Of a stretch of 64,000 nucleotides of DNA, positions 55,875-64,000 are shown in pieces (position 1 is the stretch's first letter; each line of letters starts with the position of its first letter). The DNA is from Pseudomonadota bacterium (GTDB lineage Bacteria > Pseudomonadota > Alphaproteobacteria > Rhizobiales > MH13), in NCBI GenBank assembly GCA_039024915.1, contig JBCCPK010000002.1, forward strand, positions 372,001-436,000. The letters run 5' to 3'. The notes beneath the pieces are model-generated. The model saw only the letters and a program-made list of their open reading frames with translations, did not search any database and was not told the DNA's origin. The position numbers were made by a program, and so were the translations under genes.

Positions 55875-56839
55875 CCTGCCCTGCCCCGTTCCGTCATGGC
55901 TGTATCGAGGACAATCTGAGGCGCGCGTGGATAGTCACTGATTAGCTTGCCGAAGGTTGCGCACGCCTGCTCGTTTGCGCCCAGCCGGTCCAAACTCATC
56001 GCAAGCTTTAGAAGGGCATCGGGAACTTTGACGTCCTCTGGGTACTGATTAAAGACTGTCAGGAACTGTTCCGCCGCCGGAGTGTACTCACCGAGCGCGA
56101 AATGCGATTCACCCAGCCAGAAATGAGCGTTTGGCCGCAGAGGATCACCCTCGTAGCGAGCCAGAAACACTTCAAATTGAGTCACAGCATCAATGTAGTT
56201 GCCCCGCAAGATCTCATCATAGCCGCGCTGGTAGGCGGCGCGTGAGCTTTCGGCGATCGCCGGATCGAGTGCCGCGACCGGTTGATTGACCGGTTGCTGC
56301 AGACGGTTCGCGGGCTCCCCATTGAGTGTAAGACTTGAAAGATCAAGCGGCGCGGCCCCGTTCAAAGCTGACGGGTTGTTCACAACCTGACCGCTTGCGT
56401 CCAATTGCAACGTCCCCAGATCCTGCGGCGGCGTGCCGGTTTGTGGGGCCAAATCTGTTTGAGGAGCCAGGTCTGTTTGAGGAGCCAAGTCCGTTTGCGG
56501 GGCCAACTGACCGGGCACAGCGGCCCCTCGATCGTTCGATGGCGCGGCACTGACACCTTCAAGCTCACGCAACCGAAACTCGGTGTCTTCGCGAGCTCGC
56601 CGCAACTCCTCTTGGAGTTGACGCATCTGGAACATGAGCTGTTCCATCTGCCCGGTGATCGCTCGCATTTCACCTTCGAGCCGATCAATACGCATATTGG
56701 TCTCGGCAATTCCGGCAGACGGGACCTGTGCCAACGCGGGCGCTGATGGGATCAAGGCCAACACCACCATTCCCATCACGGTCGCTCGACACCGAGCACC
56801 GAAGCATTGGCAGGGAAGAAAGAAGAGTGTCGATGTCAT
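55868..56839 (-). CDS. cpoB: Tol-Pal accessory protein CpoB/YbgF
   Basis: Periplasmic protein that links Tol-Pal energy to peptidoglycan synthesis at division. 323 residues: a signal peptide (ending APALAQ), a coiled-coil segment (about 42-95, RIDRLEGEMRAITGQMEQLMFQ), a low-complexity linker with the hexapeptide LAPQTD repeated (112-135), and a C-terminal TPR domain (about 195-320, YQRGYDEILRGNYIDAVTQFEVFL, YTPAAEQFLTVF). An internal ATG at 56776 is an alternative start. It lies after pal in the same direction and overlaps tilS. Confidence 0.9.
   Translation of the reverse strand: MTSTLFFLPCQCFGARCRATVMGMVVLALIPSAPALAQVPSAGIAETNMRIDRLEGEMRAITGQMEQLMFQMRQLQEELRRAREDTEFRLRELEGVSAAPSNDRGAAVPGQLAPQTDLAPQTDLAPQTDLAPQTGTPPQDLGTLQLDASGQVVNNPSALNGAAPLDLSSLTLNGEPANRLQQPVNQPVAALDPAIAESSRAAYQRGYDEILRGNYIDAVTQFEVFLARYEGDPLRPNAHFWLGESHFALGEYTPAAEQFLTVFNQYPEDVKVPDALLKLAMSLDRLGANEQACATFGKLISDYPRAPQIVLDTAMTERGRAGC
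56435..56506 (-). repeat. 18-base tandem repeats inside cpoB
   Basis: Four consecutive 18-base units encode LAPQTD three times and then LAPQTG. They lie in the linker between the coiled coil and the TPR domain and probably vary in number between strains. Confidence 0.85.
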
Positions 56840-57040
56840 GGCGTTTGGGCAGCTGTCGGCGATTTGCTATGAGCTTCTAACGGCAAACGCGGCAATTATG
56901 AGGACAGGTTCATTTACCTGTACTCTCAATACATGCCGCGTCACGTCAGGCGGGCAACGACCAGCACATTTTTGTATCGATGCGTGGCTGCGTCGTAAAC
57001 AGCTCAAGCAAGCCGCACCAGCGGTATGCGCAGACCCCTA

Positions 57041-57532
57041 CTAGCTCGCAGTGCCCTGCAACACGGTAATGGCACGGCGGTTCTGCGACCAGCATGTGAT
57101 GTCGTTACAGGTGGCGACCGGACGCTCCTTACCGTAGGAGATCGTCGTCAAACGCTGAGGCGGAACACCACGTGAGATCAGGTAGTCGCGCGTTGCTGCC
57201 GCCCGTCGGGCTCCCAGTGCAAGGTTGTATTCCCGCGTACCGCGCTCGTCGGCATGGCCTTCGACCTGAATAGAGTACTGGGCATATTGCATGAGCCATG
57301 CCGCTTGCCGATCGAGCGTTAAACGCCCCTCGCCTGTCAGCTGTGACGAATCGGTTTCGAAGAAGACCCGGTCTCCAACATTCACGGTGAAGTCCTGCGC
57401 GGAGCCCGGAGGAGCGGTTCCTTGGCTGATCGGAAGCTGATCAGGTGTCGTGGACGCACAGGCCGCAAGGAACAATGTGGCGAAAAGGACTGTTACGAAC
57501 CGAGAAATCATGGAGGCATTGGCGAAGGCCAT
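57041..57532 (-). CDS. pal: Peptidoglycan-associated lipoprotein Pal
   Basis: Outer-membrane lipoprotein that binds peptidoglycan and TolB. 163 residues. A signal peptide ends in a lipobox LAAC (Cys25). After a short linker the OmpA-like domain follows: VFFETDSSQLTGEG, YSIQVEGHADERGTREYNLALGARRA, and YGKERPVATCND. An in-frame ATG at 57511 is a possible start. Transcribed after tolB with a 196-base gap, which could hold its own promoter. Confidence 0.96.
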   Translation of the reverse strand: MAFANASMISRFVTVLFATLFLAACASTTPDQLPISQGTAPPGSAQDFTVNVGDRVFFETDSSQLTGEGRLTLDRQAAWLMQYAQYSIQVEGHADERGTREYNLALGARRAAATRDYLISRGVPPQRLTTISYGKERPVATCNDITCWSQNRRAITVLQGTAS

Positions 57533-57728
57533 AGCGGTGAACTTTCTTCAAAAAGCAGGCAGGCCGACCGGTCCGCCACGGAAAAAGGCAGTCACTTGAA
57601 CGTTCCTGGTTATGAATTGGCAACGTTAAGCATGGCTTGCAGGTCATGGTAAACGCAGGCGATTTTGTGGCAAGCGTCAGCATGGCTGCTCCAAGCTGAA
57701 CCTTTGGTGAACAAGGCCTTAACGGAGA

Positions 57729-59069
57729 TCAGTTCAGGAGCGGCGACCATGCCGGATCAGAACCAAATGCGGGGGTGGCGACCCGTTGCTCGTTGAAACC
57801 GGTCAAATCAATCGTCCACAGTTGCGGCCCACCTGTGGCACCCGGGGTATCGCGGAAAAACATCAGCACACGGCCATTTGGTGCCCATGTCGGCCCCTCA
57901 TTGTGAAAGCCCTCAGTCAGGATGCGCTCACCGGAACCATCGGTGCTCATCACGCCGATCAGGAACCGACCGCCCTGCTGCTTTGTAAAGGCGATCAGGT
58001 CGCCGCGTGGCGACCAAACAGGCGTCGAGTACACACCGGACCCAAAAGAGATGCGCTGCGCTTCGCCGCCCCCGGCGTTCATGACGTAAAGTTGGCCGGA
58101 GCCCGAACGGTCGGACGAGAAAACGATCCGCGAGCCGTCTGGCGAGTAGCTTGGTGAGGTGTCGATCGATGCGGAATTCGTCAACCGTGTTGTTGTCTGC
58201 GAGCGCAAATCGAAGCGATAGATGTCTGAATAGCCGTCATTCTGAAGCAGGCTCATGACGAGCTGTCCGCCATCTGGCGCAAAGCGCGGGGCAAAGGTCA
58301 TGCCGGGAAAGTTGCCAACGGCGCGTCGCTGACCCGTCTCAATGTTCAACAGATAAACACGCGGCTGGCCTCCGTCGAAGGACATGTACGTGATCTCCTG
58401 GCGGCCGGGAGAGAAGCGCGGGGTCAGAACCAGATCACCTCCGCCAGTCAGGTAGCGCAAATTTGCACCGTCCTGGTCCATGATAGCGAGCCGCTTGGTC
58501 CGGTTATCCTTCGGTCCGGTTTCATCCACGAACACCACGCGGGTATCAAAATACCCGCTCTCCCCCGTTAGTCTCTGATAGATAGCATCCGAGATAATAT
58601 GCGCGACGCGGCGCCAATTTTCGGGGGTGGTAAAATATTGCTGCCCGATGACCTGCTCAGCGCCAAAAACATCCCAGAGCCTGAAGTCAACGCGAAGACG
58701 CCCATCACCTTGGCGTTCGACAGCGCCAACGACCAGAGCCTGGGCGTTGACGACCCGCCACTCTGCGAAGTTGGGGCCATCATCCACGCCCAAACCTTGC
58801 TGGATGAAAGACGCCGGCTCGAGCGGCCTGAAAAGCCCAGACCGGCGAAGGTTGCTGGTAATCACCTGGGCGATATCAGCGCCAATCTGTGGGTCAGTCC
58901 CACTGCCAAAACCAGGTATGGCGATTGGTAACGGCTCCAAGGAACCTTGAGTGATATCAATCTCGAGCACAGCATGTGCCGGCCGGACCATGGCAAGAAT
59001 GATCAACAGGGCGGTTAGGAGGCCCATCAACCGCACTGCGGTTTGGCCGATCATCGTCGAACTGCTCAT
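57729..59069 (-). CDS. tolB: Tol-Pal system protein TolB
   Basis: Periplasmic beta-propeller protein connecting TolA and Pal. 446 residues: a signal peptide (about 1-33, ending RPAHA), an N-terminal domain ([16 protein letters not shown] through [13 protein letters not shown]), and a six-bladed propeller with repeated [23 protein letters not shown] and [12 protein letters not shown] units. The ATG has AAGGAG eight bases upstream. It follows tolA by 30 bases. Confidence 0.97.
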   Translation of the reverse strand: MSSSTMIGQTAVRLMGLLTALLIILAMVRPAHAVLEIDITQGSLEPLPIAIPGFGSGTDPQIGADIAQVITSNLRRSGLFRPLEPASFIQQGLGVDDGPNFAEWRVVNAQALVVGAVERQGDGRLRVDFRLWDVFGAEQVIGQQYFTTPENWRRVAHIISDAIYQRLTGESGYFDTRVVFVDETGPKDNRTKRLAIMDQDGANLRYLTGGGDLVLTPRFSPGRQEITYMSFDGGQPRVYLLNIETGQRRAVGNFPGMTFAPRFAPDGGQLVMSLLQNDGYSDIYRFDLRSQTTTRLTNSASIDTSPSYSPDGSRIVFSSDRSGSGQLYVMNAGGGEAQRISFGSGVYSTPVWSPRGDLIAFTKQQGGRFLIGVMSTDGSGERILTEGFHNEGPTWAPNGRVLMFFRDTPGATGGPQLWTIDLTGFNEQRVATPAFGSDPAWSPLLN

Positions 59070-59099
59070 CAGATAGTCTCCTTGGGACCACCGCTTATG

Positions 59100-60134
59100 C
59101 TAGCGAAGCATCTCGCGCGGGTCGAAATTCACAATCACATTTTGCCAGGCAGCATATTTCTCAAATGGAAGAGAATATGGCGCGCAGCGGCGAACGGCGC
59201 GCAACGCGCTATCGGCGGCCGCCTGGAACGAAGGGTTGCCGGACGAATTGATGACCTGTGCGCGTCCGCTCAACGAGCCGTCCTGCGCTAGGTCCATGCG
59301 AACGCGCACGACAAGATCAGAAGCGCCGACTGCGCCGACAGGCGGGTTCCAGCAACGGGCGATCTGGCGCCGCAGAGCATCCATCTCCGACTCCGACAAT
59401 CGCGCATCGCGGCCATCGGCAGCACCGCGCGTCGCGGGTGCTTGATCGGCGGCGCCGCCACCGCCTTGATTGTCGTCGCGATTGATCAACGCTGCAATCT
59501 CATCAGCATTGAACTCCTCCTGCTGCGGTTGCTGGGGCTGCTCGCGTGGAGGCTCGCGCCTTTGGACTGGCTGGGGCGCGATATCGGGCCGTGCCAAAGG
59601 GGCCGGTGGCGTAAACCGCGCCTGCTGCTGTGGCTCAGGCTCGGGTTCAACGGTCGGTGTCGGTTCCGGTTCAACAACCGGTCGAGGCTCGGGCTCAGGT
59701 TCGGGCAGAGGTTCTGGCTCCGGTAGCGGGTCGGGTTCCGGTAAAGGCTCCGGCTCTGGCAGAGGCTCGGGCTCAGGCAGAGGCTCGGGCTCTGGTAGCG
59801 GGGGAGGAGGCGGTGGTGGCGGTGGTGCTGCCGTATCGGGCGTCGCCGCAGCGTTATCCGCAGCGGTCGCTGCATCCTGGCGCCCTTCCCCCTCAGTCGC
59901 CGTATCGGAGGGTTGTTCAGACTGACCGACAGAAGGCGGCGCTTCCGGCGTGGGTAGCGGCTCGGCTGTGCGCATGCCCCGTGTGATTTCACTGAACTCT
60001 TCAGGCGATAGAATATCCACGGGAACCGCTTGAGCCGTTACGACCTCAAAGGGGTCCGGTTGCGAGAGGTTCAATACCATCCCGCCAAGCAAAGCCGCGT
60101 GCAGCACAAAAGAGGTGGGAACGCCAAACCGCAT
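59100..60134 (-). CDS. tolA: Tol-Pal system protein TolA
   Basis: Inner-membrane protein that spans the periplasm and couples TolQR energy to TolB-Pal. About 344 residues: one membrane span (about 8-24), a long Pro/Glu-rich middle with polyproline and the hexapeptide LPEPEP in six copies, then a short Gln-rich zone. The C-terminal TonB/TolA-like domain (about 250-344) has [13 protein letters not shown] and [17 protein letters not shown]. The ATG at 60134 is preferred over a TTG at 60140. The repeat middle replaces the helical KAEAKA stretch of enteric TolA. Confidence 0.88.
   Translation of the reverse strand: MRFGVPTSFVLHAALLGGMVLNLSQPDPFEVVTAQAVPVDILSPEEFSEITRGMRTAEPLPTPEAPPSVGQSEQPSDTATEGEGRQDAATAADNAAATPDTAAPPPPPPPPPLPEPEPLPEPEPLPEPEPLPEPDPLPEPEPLPEPEPEPRPVVEPEPTPTVEPEPEPQQQARFTPPAPLARPDIAPQPVQRREPPREQPQQPQQEEFNADEIAALINRDDNQGGGGAADQAPATRGAADGRDARLSESEMDALRRQIARCWNPPVGAVGASDLVVRVRMDLAQDGSLSGRAQVINSSGNPSFQAAADSALRAVRRCAPYSLPFEKYAAWQNVIVNFDPREMLR
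59691..59798 (-). repeat. 18-base tandem repeats inside tolA
   Basis: Six 18-base units encode LPEPEP (one reads LPEPDP), directly after a polyproline run. They form a stiff, acidic spacer across the periplasm; the copy number is likely to vary between strains. Confidence 0.88.
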
Positions 60135-60161
60135 GAGCAACCGGCGCGGGACCGAGCCCCG

Positions 60162-60608
60162 CTAAGATCCTTCCTCATCAGCGGTGACCAGCCCAAGGCG
60201 CGTGTAGCCCGCCCCAGAGATACGCGCCATGACCTGCATGATGGTCCCGTAATCCGTTCCGCGATCGCCGCGCACGAATATGCGTGTCTCCGCACCATCA
60301 CTGGCGATGGCTTCGAGCGTCGAAAGCAGCTGTTCGAGCGAGACTTCCGTTTCTTGCAGGAAAACCACGCCATCGGAGGTGATCGAAACAGTAATCGGTT
60401 CCTCCTCACTCTCCAATTGATTGGCCGACGTCTCAGGCAGGTCGATTGGCACGCCGACAACCAGCAGCGGCGCCGCCACCATGAAGATGATCAGAAGCAC
60501 CAGCATCACATCCACAAAGGGCGTGACGTTGATCTCGCTCATCGCCCGGGGCCTGCTACGACGCCTGCGCCGCGAGCCCCCACCGCCACTGGCAATCCCC
60601 ATTCCCAT
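60162..60608 (-). CDS. tolR: Tol-Pal proton-channel subunit TolR
   Basis: ExbD/TolR-family protein of 148 residues that forms the proton channel with TolQ. One membrane span (about 30-50) contains the essential Asp in EINVTPFVDVMLVLLIIFMV. The periplasmic domain follows (IDLPETSANQ, IFVRGDRGTDYGTIMQVMARI). The N-terminal cytoplasmic stretch is Gly/Arg-rich. Lies 23 bases after tolQ and about 28 bases before tolA. Confidence 0.95.
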   Translation of the reverse strand: MGMGIASGGGGSRRRRRSRPRAMSEINVTPFVDVMLVLLIIFMVAAPLLVVGVPIDLPETSANQLESEEEPITVSITSDGVVFLQETEVSLEQLLSTLEAIASDGAETRIFVRGDRGTDYGTIMQVMARISGAGYTRLGLVTADEEGS

Positions 60609-60631
60609 CGCCGATCCCGCCTCTGCTCTGG

Positions 60632-61372
60632 CTATTCGGCCGCTTGGCGGTTCGCCGCCGCGCGTTCATCGATCTGACGCGAAAGGATGGCCGAGAACTC
60701 ATCAGCAAAGCCCTCCAAGCGCGTGGTCTGCCGGCTCACATCAGCCACAAACTTGTTGTAAAAAATTGTTGCAGGAATGGCCGCAACAAGGCCAAGAGCC
60801 GTCGCAAACAAGGCCTCTGCGATGCCCGGAGCGACGACCGCAAGGTTGGCGTTCTCGGTCGCTGCGATGGCCTGGAACGCCGTCATGATTCCCCAAACCG
60901 TCCCAAACAGCCCAATGAAGGGGCCTGCGGACCCGACCGAGGCCAGCACCAACAACCCGCTTTCCATCCGCTCGGATTCACGAGCGATCGTTACATCAAG
61001 CACTTTCTCTATGCGCGTCTGCAGGCCGATCCCTGAGCGGGCATTACGCTCATGGCTGCGCTTCCATTCGCGCATCGCGGCAACGAAAAGAGCCGCCATC
61101 GTCGTGTTGTTCGAGCGGCTTTGCGTGGACTGATAAAGCTCTTCCAGCGACTGACCGGACCAGAAGACCCTCTCAAAGCGGTCCATTGCTTTCTTGTTAC
61201 GGCCAAACATCATGTATTTGTCGAACACGATCCCCCAACACCAAACCGAGGCAAGGGCGAGGCCAATCATCACGATTTTAACGACGATGTGCGCCTGCAT
61301 AAACAAGCCCAACAACGACAAATCGTGGCTTTGCATGGCCAAGTTACTTGTCAGAACATCGGTTCCGTCCAT
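60632..61372 (-). CDS. tolQ: Tol-Pal proton-channel subunit TolQ
   Basis: MotA/TolQ/ExbB-family protein of 246 residues with three membrane spans (about 20-45, 140-165, 180-205). Conserved blocks are GSAGPFIGLFGTVWGIMTAFQ and GIAEALFATALGLVAAIPATIFYN. The ATG is preceded by GGAAGG. It is the first gene after the 222-base region that holds two candidate CtrA boxes and is probably the start of the tol-pal transcript. Confidence 0.96.
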   Translation of the reverse strand: MDGTDVLTSNLAMQSHDLSLLGLFMQAHIVVKIVMIGLALASVWCWGIVFDKYMMFGRNKKAMDRFERVFWSGQSLEELYQSTQSRSNNTTMAALFVAAMREWKRSHERNARSGIGLQTRIEKVLDVTIARESERMESGLLVLASVGSAGPFIGLFGTVWGIMTAFQAIAATENANLAVVAPGIAEALFATALGLVAAIPATIFYNKFVADVSRQTTRLEGFADEFSAILSRQIDERAAANRQAAE

Positions 61373-61536
61373 TGGTGCCTTCCGGGGTCAAATATAGCCG
61401 AGCTTCGCTGTGCATCGCGATTATCAAGCGGCGGCACGTGCGCTGCGATTGTGTCAGCAAAAGGACCAGCCAGCGGGTGCCGAAACCGGTCGCATCGCGT
61501 TAAACGGCACATTAGACCGGCAACACTAAGACATGG

Positions 61537-61551
61537 TTAATCAACGGTTAG
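61537..61551 (-). promoter_or_regulatory. Candidate CtrA box upstream of tolQ (second site)
   Basis: On the plus strand TTAA-TCAACGG-TTAG, one base off the consensus, 165 bases upstream of the tolQ start and 18 bases from the perfect site at 61569-61583. Confidence 0.4.
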
Positions 61552-61568
61552 CAGGCAAAGCTAAAAGC

Positions 61569-61583
61569 TTAACAAGAGGTTAA
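61569..61583 (-). promoter_or_regulatory. Perfect CtrA box upstream of tolQ
   Basis: TTAA-CAAGAGG-TTAA, an exact match to TTAA-N7-TTAA, about 197 bases upstream of the tolQ start and just after the ybgC stop. With the neighbouring near-match it suggests CtrA control of the tol-pal operon. Confidence 0.48.
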
Positions 61584-61594
61584 TACGCGGCGGC

Positions 61595-62008
61595 CTATGT
61601 GTTGAACATCGCCCGCACATCAGCTGGCATCCGGATCGGCCGTCCCGCCCCGTTGACACACACGACCGTCACCATCGCAGTGCAAAGCTCCTGGCCGTCC
61701 TTAACCACGCGCTGATCGAGAACGCCCCGAGCGCCGGTGGTCGAGACGGGCAGCGTCGTGACATCTAAAAGGTCATCGATCCTCGCTGAAGCAAGGAACT
61801 GGACATCCATGCTGCGGACCGCAAGGAAACAGTCCTGCTGTTCGAGACCGGTCTGATCGATCCCTTGCGAACGCAGGGATTCTGTCCGCGCGCGCTCCAT
61901 GAATTTCAAGTAGTTTGTGTGGTAGACAATGCCGGCAAGGTCGGTGTCTTCGTAATAGACGCGGACTTTGAACAGGTGGGGAAGCGGCAGATCAGTCATC
62001 CCTGTCAT
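61595..62008 (-). CDS. ybgC: Acyl-CoA thioesterase YbgC
   Basis: A hot-dog-fold thioesterase of 137 residues that is the first gene of the Tol-Pal cluster in many proteobacteria. The signature VYYEDTDLAGIVYHTNYLKFMERART, with the catalytic Asp, lies near residues 18-42. I chose the ATG at 62008 with AGGGGA six bases upstream; the longer frame to 62143 lacks support. In this genome tolQ starts 222 bases downstream, so ybgC may be on a separate transcript. Confidence 0.93.
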   Translation of the reverse strand: MTGMTDLPLPHLFKVRVYYEDTDLAGIVYHTNYLKFMERARTESLRSQGIDQTGLEQQDCFLAVRSMDVQFLASARIDDLLDVTTLPVSTTGARGVLDQRVVKDGQELCTAMVTVVCVNGAGRPIRMPADVRAMFNT

Positions 62009-62133
62009 TGTCAGTCCCCTACCGGGCATTTGCAAGCAGTAGGGCTTGCTCGACTTGCCAAACCGAGTGTGAAACAACCTTGCAGGTGCATTGCCAAGGG
62101 CATGCTCACCCTCCCAACCGGGACCAAACCTCA

Positions 62134-63378
62134 ATGACCGCAACGCGGCCCCCTCGTGGCGTTGGCAGGCTTATGCCGTCCCAGCCAGATCGACCTGAAT
62201 TTATTGTTATGGTCGCCATCCTGATGTCCATCATCGCCCTGTCGGTGGATATCATGCTGCCAGCCTTTGGCGAGATGAGCGCATTCTTCGGCTTGCAGCA
62301 CGACAATGATCGGCAAGCGATCATAACAGTCATTTTCGCCGGACTGATGTTCGGTCAGCTGATTTTCGGGCCCCTGTCCGATTATATCGGTCGCAAACCC
62401 TCGATCCTCATCGGGTTGGGGTTTCATCTTTTCGGGTCGCTCCTGTGCATCGTGGCTCAGGACTTTTGGTTGCTATTGCTGGGCCGCTTCCTCCAGGGCT
62501 TTGGAGGCGCCGCCCCCCGCATCGCAATCGTCGCCATGGTACGGGATCGCTTTGAGGGGCAAGCGATGGGTCAGATCATGTCCATCGTTCTGACCGTGTT
62601 CATTCTTGTGCCGACCTTTGCCCCGGCGATTGGACAGCTCATTCTCCTGTTTGCTCCATGGCAGGCGCTATTTGGTGCCCTTGTGCTGATGGCGTTGGTG
62701 GGCGGCATTTGGTTGACCCTTCGGCAACCGGAAACACATCTCGAGCGGCCAACATTCAACGCATCAACCTTGATCGGCGGCGTTCGCACGGTTCTCACAA
62801 CACCGGTGACCATGCTGTACTCATTGGCATCGGGGTGCGCTTTTGGAACGCTGCTGGGTTACATCGTGTCCTCGCAGCAAGTCCTGCAAGATCTCTATGG
62901 CACCGGTGAACTTTTCGCCTTTTACTTTGGCCTGACGGCAGCCTTCTTAGCCGTATCGTCGTCGGTTAATGCCTGGCTTCTTAACCGCTTCGCCATGGAG
63001 AGAGTCACAGCAACCGCCATTGCTGTTCAGATGGGATGGTCCAGCGGCTTTTGGATCCTGCTAGCGATAATCGGCACACCACCGTTATGGCTGTGGATGG
63101 TCTTCATCTCCGTCACACTGTTTTTCGTCGGCATGACGTTTGGCAACTACAACGCGATTGCGCTGCGACCATTGGGGCGGATTGCGGGTCTGGCATCGTC
63201 TGTGACGGCCTCAATCCAAACGCTGATTTCTGTAAGCGTTGCGGCGTTTATCGGCTCGCAATTCGATATGAGCGTTATGCCCATCGTGACGGGTTCTATC
63301 GTGATGTCGGCGATCGCAAGCGGTTTGATGCTCGTCGCGCGGAGAGTGGAGCGTCAATCGGCAGCAAGCGGCTCATAG
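62134..63378 (+). CDS. MFS transporter, Bcr/CflA type
   Basis: A drug/proton antiporter-like protein of about 414 residues with 12 predicted membrane spans. It has the Bcr/CflA features SVDIMLPAFGEMSAFFG in the first span and motif A-like GPLSDYIGRKP between spans 2 and 3. It also has GRFLQGFGGAAPRIAIVAMVRD around span 4-5. The ATG at 62134 is likely; one at 62173 is the alternative, and the frame to 62008 overlaps ybgC. The substrate is unknown. Its 3' end overlaps the convergent MBL gene by 25 bases. Confidence 0.88.
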   Translation: MTATRPPRGVGRLMPSQPDRPEFIVMVAILMSIIALSVDIMLPAFGEMSAFFGLQHDNDRQAIITVIFAGLMFGQLIFGPLSDYIGRKPSILIGLGFHLFGSLLCIVAQDFWLLLLGRFLQGFGGAAPRIAIVAMVRDRFEGQAMGQIMSIVLTVFILVPTFAPAIGQLILLFAPWQALFGALVLMALVGGIWLTLRQPETHLERPTFNASTLIGGVRTVLTTPVTMLYSLASGCAFGTLLGYIVSSQQVLQDLYGTGELFAFYFGLTAAFLAVSSSVNAWLLNRFAMERVTATAIAVQMGWSSGFWILLAIIGTPPLWLWMVFISVTLFFVGMTFGNYNAIALRPLGRIAGLASSVTASIQTLISVSVAAFIGSQFDMSVMPIVTGSIVMSAIASGLMLVARRVERQSAASGS

Positions 63379-64000
63379 CAAAAGCCATCTCCGTCCCGCG
63401 AAACGTAACCAAGCGCCGGGAAAGGCAGATGGTATCCCGCAATCAGCAAATGCCTGTCGCTTGCAAAATCGAGAAGCTCGCGCCGAACTCGTGCAGCCTC
63501 AAGCGGATCGACATCGAGGCTCATGTACCAGTCGGGATGAGCCATCGACCAGATGGCGTGGTTGGCGAGATCGGACATAACCAGGGCAGCCGAACCGTCG
63601 CTTTCGATCAGAACGCAGACGTGCCCGGGCGTGTGTCCGGCACCGTCGAGCACCGTCACGCCAGGTGCGACTTCATCGCCGGGCGCACACACCTGCAACC
63701 GATCCCCCAGCGTTTCAACAAGCCGCTCGGCAAGCGCGCACAGGCCCGGTTCCGCCGTCTCCGACAGCCAGTAGTCGATCTCGGCTTGCGTTATGAGGTG
63801 GCGCGCAGCGGGAAAGGAAATTCCGCCCCGATCGTCCAAAAGCCCCCCGACATGGTCGCGGTGCAGATGCGAGATCAGAACCGTATCGATGCTGTCCGCC
63901 GGGATGCCGTTGGCAAGCAGCGATGCGTGAAGCTGACCGGCTACAGGATGCTGTGCCGGCCCAAAGCCCGCGTCGACCAATACCCTGTGCCCAGCTGTCT
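63354..64000 (-). CDS. MBL-fold metallo-hydrolase (5' truncated by window edge)
   Basis: The C-terminal 215 residues of a metallo-beta-lactamase-fold hydrolase; the frame stays open to the end of the window, reading TAGHRVLVDAGFGP, so the start is outside. The metal site is SHLHRDHVGG. Other family blocks are DGAGHTPGHVCVLI and LVMSDLANHAIW. The arrangement fits quorum-quenching lactonases or related enzymes, but the substrate is not assigned. Convergent with the MFS gene. Confidence 0.85.
   Translation of the reverse strand, partial: TAGHRVLVDAGFGPAQHPVAGQLHASLLANGIPADSIDTVLISHLHRDHVGGLLDDRGGISFPAARHLITQAEIDYWLSETAEPGLCALAERLVETLGDRLQVCAPGDEVAPGVTVLDGAGHTPGHVCVLIESDGSAALVMSDLANHAIWSMAHPDWYMSLDVDPLEAARVRRELLDFASDRHLLIAGYHLPFPALGYVSRDGDGFCYEPLAAD

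Noticed and set aside
56904-56921. ACAGGT-TTCATT-ACCTGT-type inverted repeat between cpoB and pal
   Set aside because: Six pairs without a T run on either strand; too weak to call a terminator or operator.
1-64000. Search by eye for tRNA, rRNA, CRISPR arrays, insertion sequences and prophage genes
   Set aside because: None seen; no cloverleaf, regularly spaced repeats, transposase or integrase features were found.

Overview
The window is about 64 kb of chromosome from a motile alphaproteobacterium, most likely a member of Hyphomicrobiales (Rhizobiales) or a close relative. The evidence is the gene content. A ctrA master regulator lies divergent from fliI-fliJ. The ChpT phosphotransferase gene sits directly upstream of a chemotaxis operon with a hybrid CheA. 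The window also has flbD next to fliN and flhA, a DUF1134/EipA envelope protein, an Omp25/31-like barrel protein, the serC-serA pair and a ybgC-tolQRAB-pal-cpoB-tilS-ftsH-glmM block. I saw no insertion sequences, prophage, CRISPR array, tRNA or rRNA. The whole window reads as core chromosome.

Layout. (1) 1-8.0 kb holds flagellar genes: the end of fliN, flbD, flhA with two GNAT acetyltransferases, then fliJ and fliI on the minus strand. A LysM/Gmad2 gene and a membrane cyclic-nucleotide-domain (Popeye-like) gene are interspersed. (2) 8.3-16.5 kb is cell-cycle and chemotaxis control: ctrA (+), then on the minus strand chpT, cheA (hybrid), cheW, cheY, cheB, cheR in transcription order, plus a YHS-domain gene. 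(3) 16.7-23.0 kb holds eipA, a membrane-anchored coiled-coil protein, a structured intergenic RNA candidate, a PAS protein, an orphan receiver protein and malate synthase G. (4) 23.0-30.4 kb has palindromic repeats, a GIY-YIG-like gene and a compact five-gene minus-strand operon: coiled-coil protein, unknown protein, AAA+ ATPase, unknown protein, DUF2333 membrane protein. I consider this operon the best candidate for an undescribed system. (5) 30.6-36.3 kb holds glpD-glpK, a small membrane protein, an RluA-type pseudouridine synthase and rpoH. (6) 36.3-42.3 kb holds a FecR-domain protein and a TPR/beta-barrel protein, divergent from a CHASE2 adenylate cyclase, then a large single-span protein. 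(7) 42.5-49.5 kb holds purA, two EamA transporters around thymidine kinase, and serC-serA. (8) 49.8-62.0 kb holds an outer-membrane barrel protein, glmM, ftsH, tilS and the Tol-Pal system. (9) 62.1-64.0 kb holds an MFS transporter and a truncated MBL-fold hydrolase.

A recurring theme is polar cell-cycle and envelope control. The CtrA regulator, its phosphodonor ChpT, flagellar and chemotaxis genes, EipA and Tol-Pal all lie here. Candidate CtrA boxes (TTAA-N7-TTAA or one base off) sit upstream of tolQ (two), the outer-membrane barrel gene, flhA, ctrA itself, the coiled-coil gene at 17.5 kb and the FecR/cyclase divergent promoter. These are pattern matches read by eye, not statistically tested.

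Genes are densely packed. Only one gene-free stretch exceeds 300 bases (18888-19263), and it holds the structured RNA candidate with an intrinsic terminator. Start codons were moved inward from the longest reading frame wherever a better ribosome binding site or family start was visible. These cases are stated in the entries.
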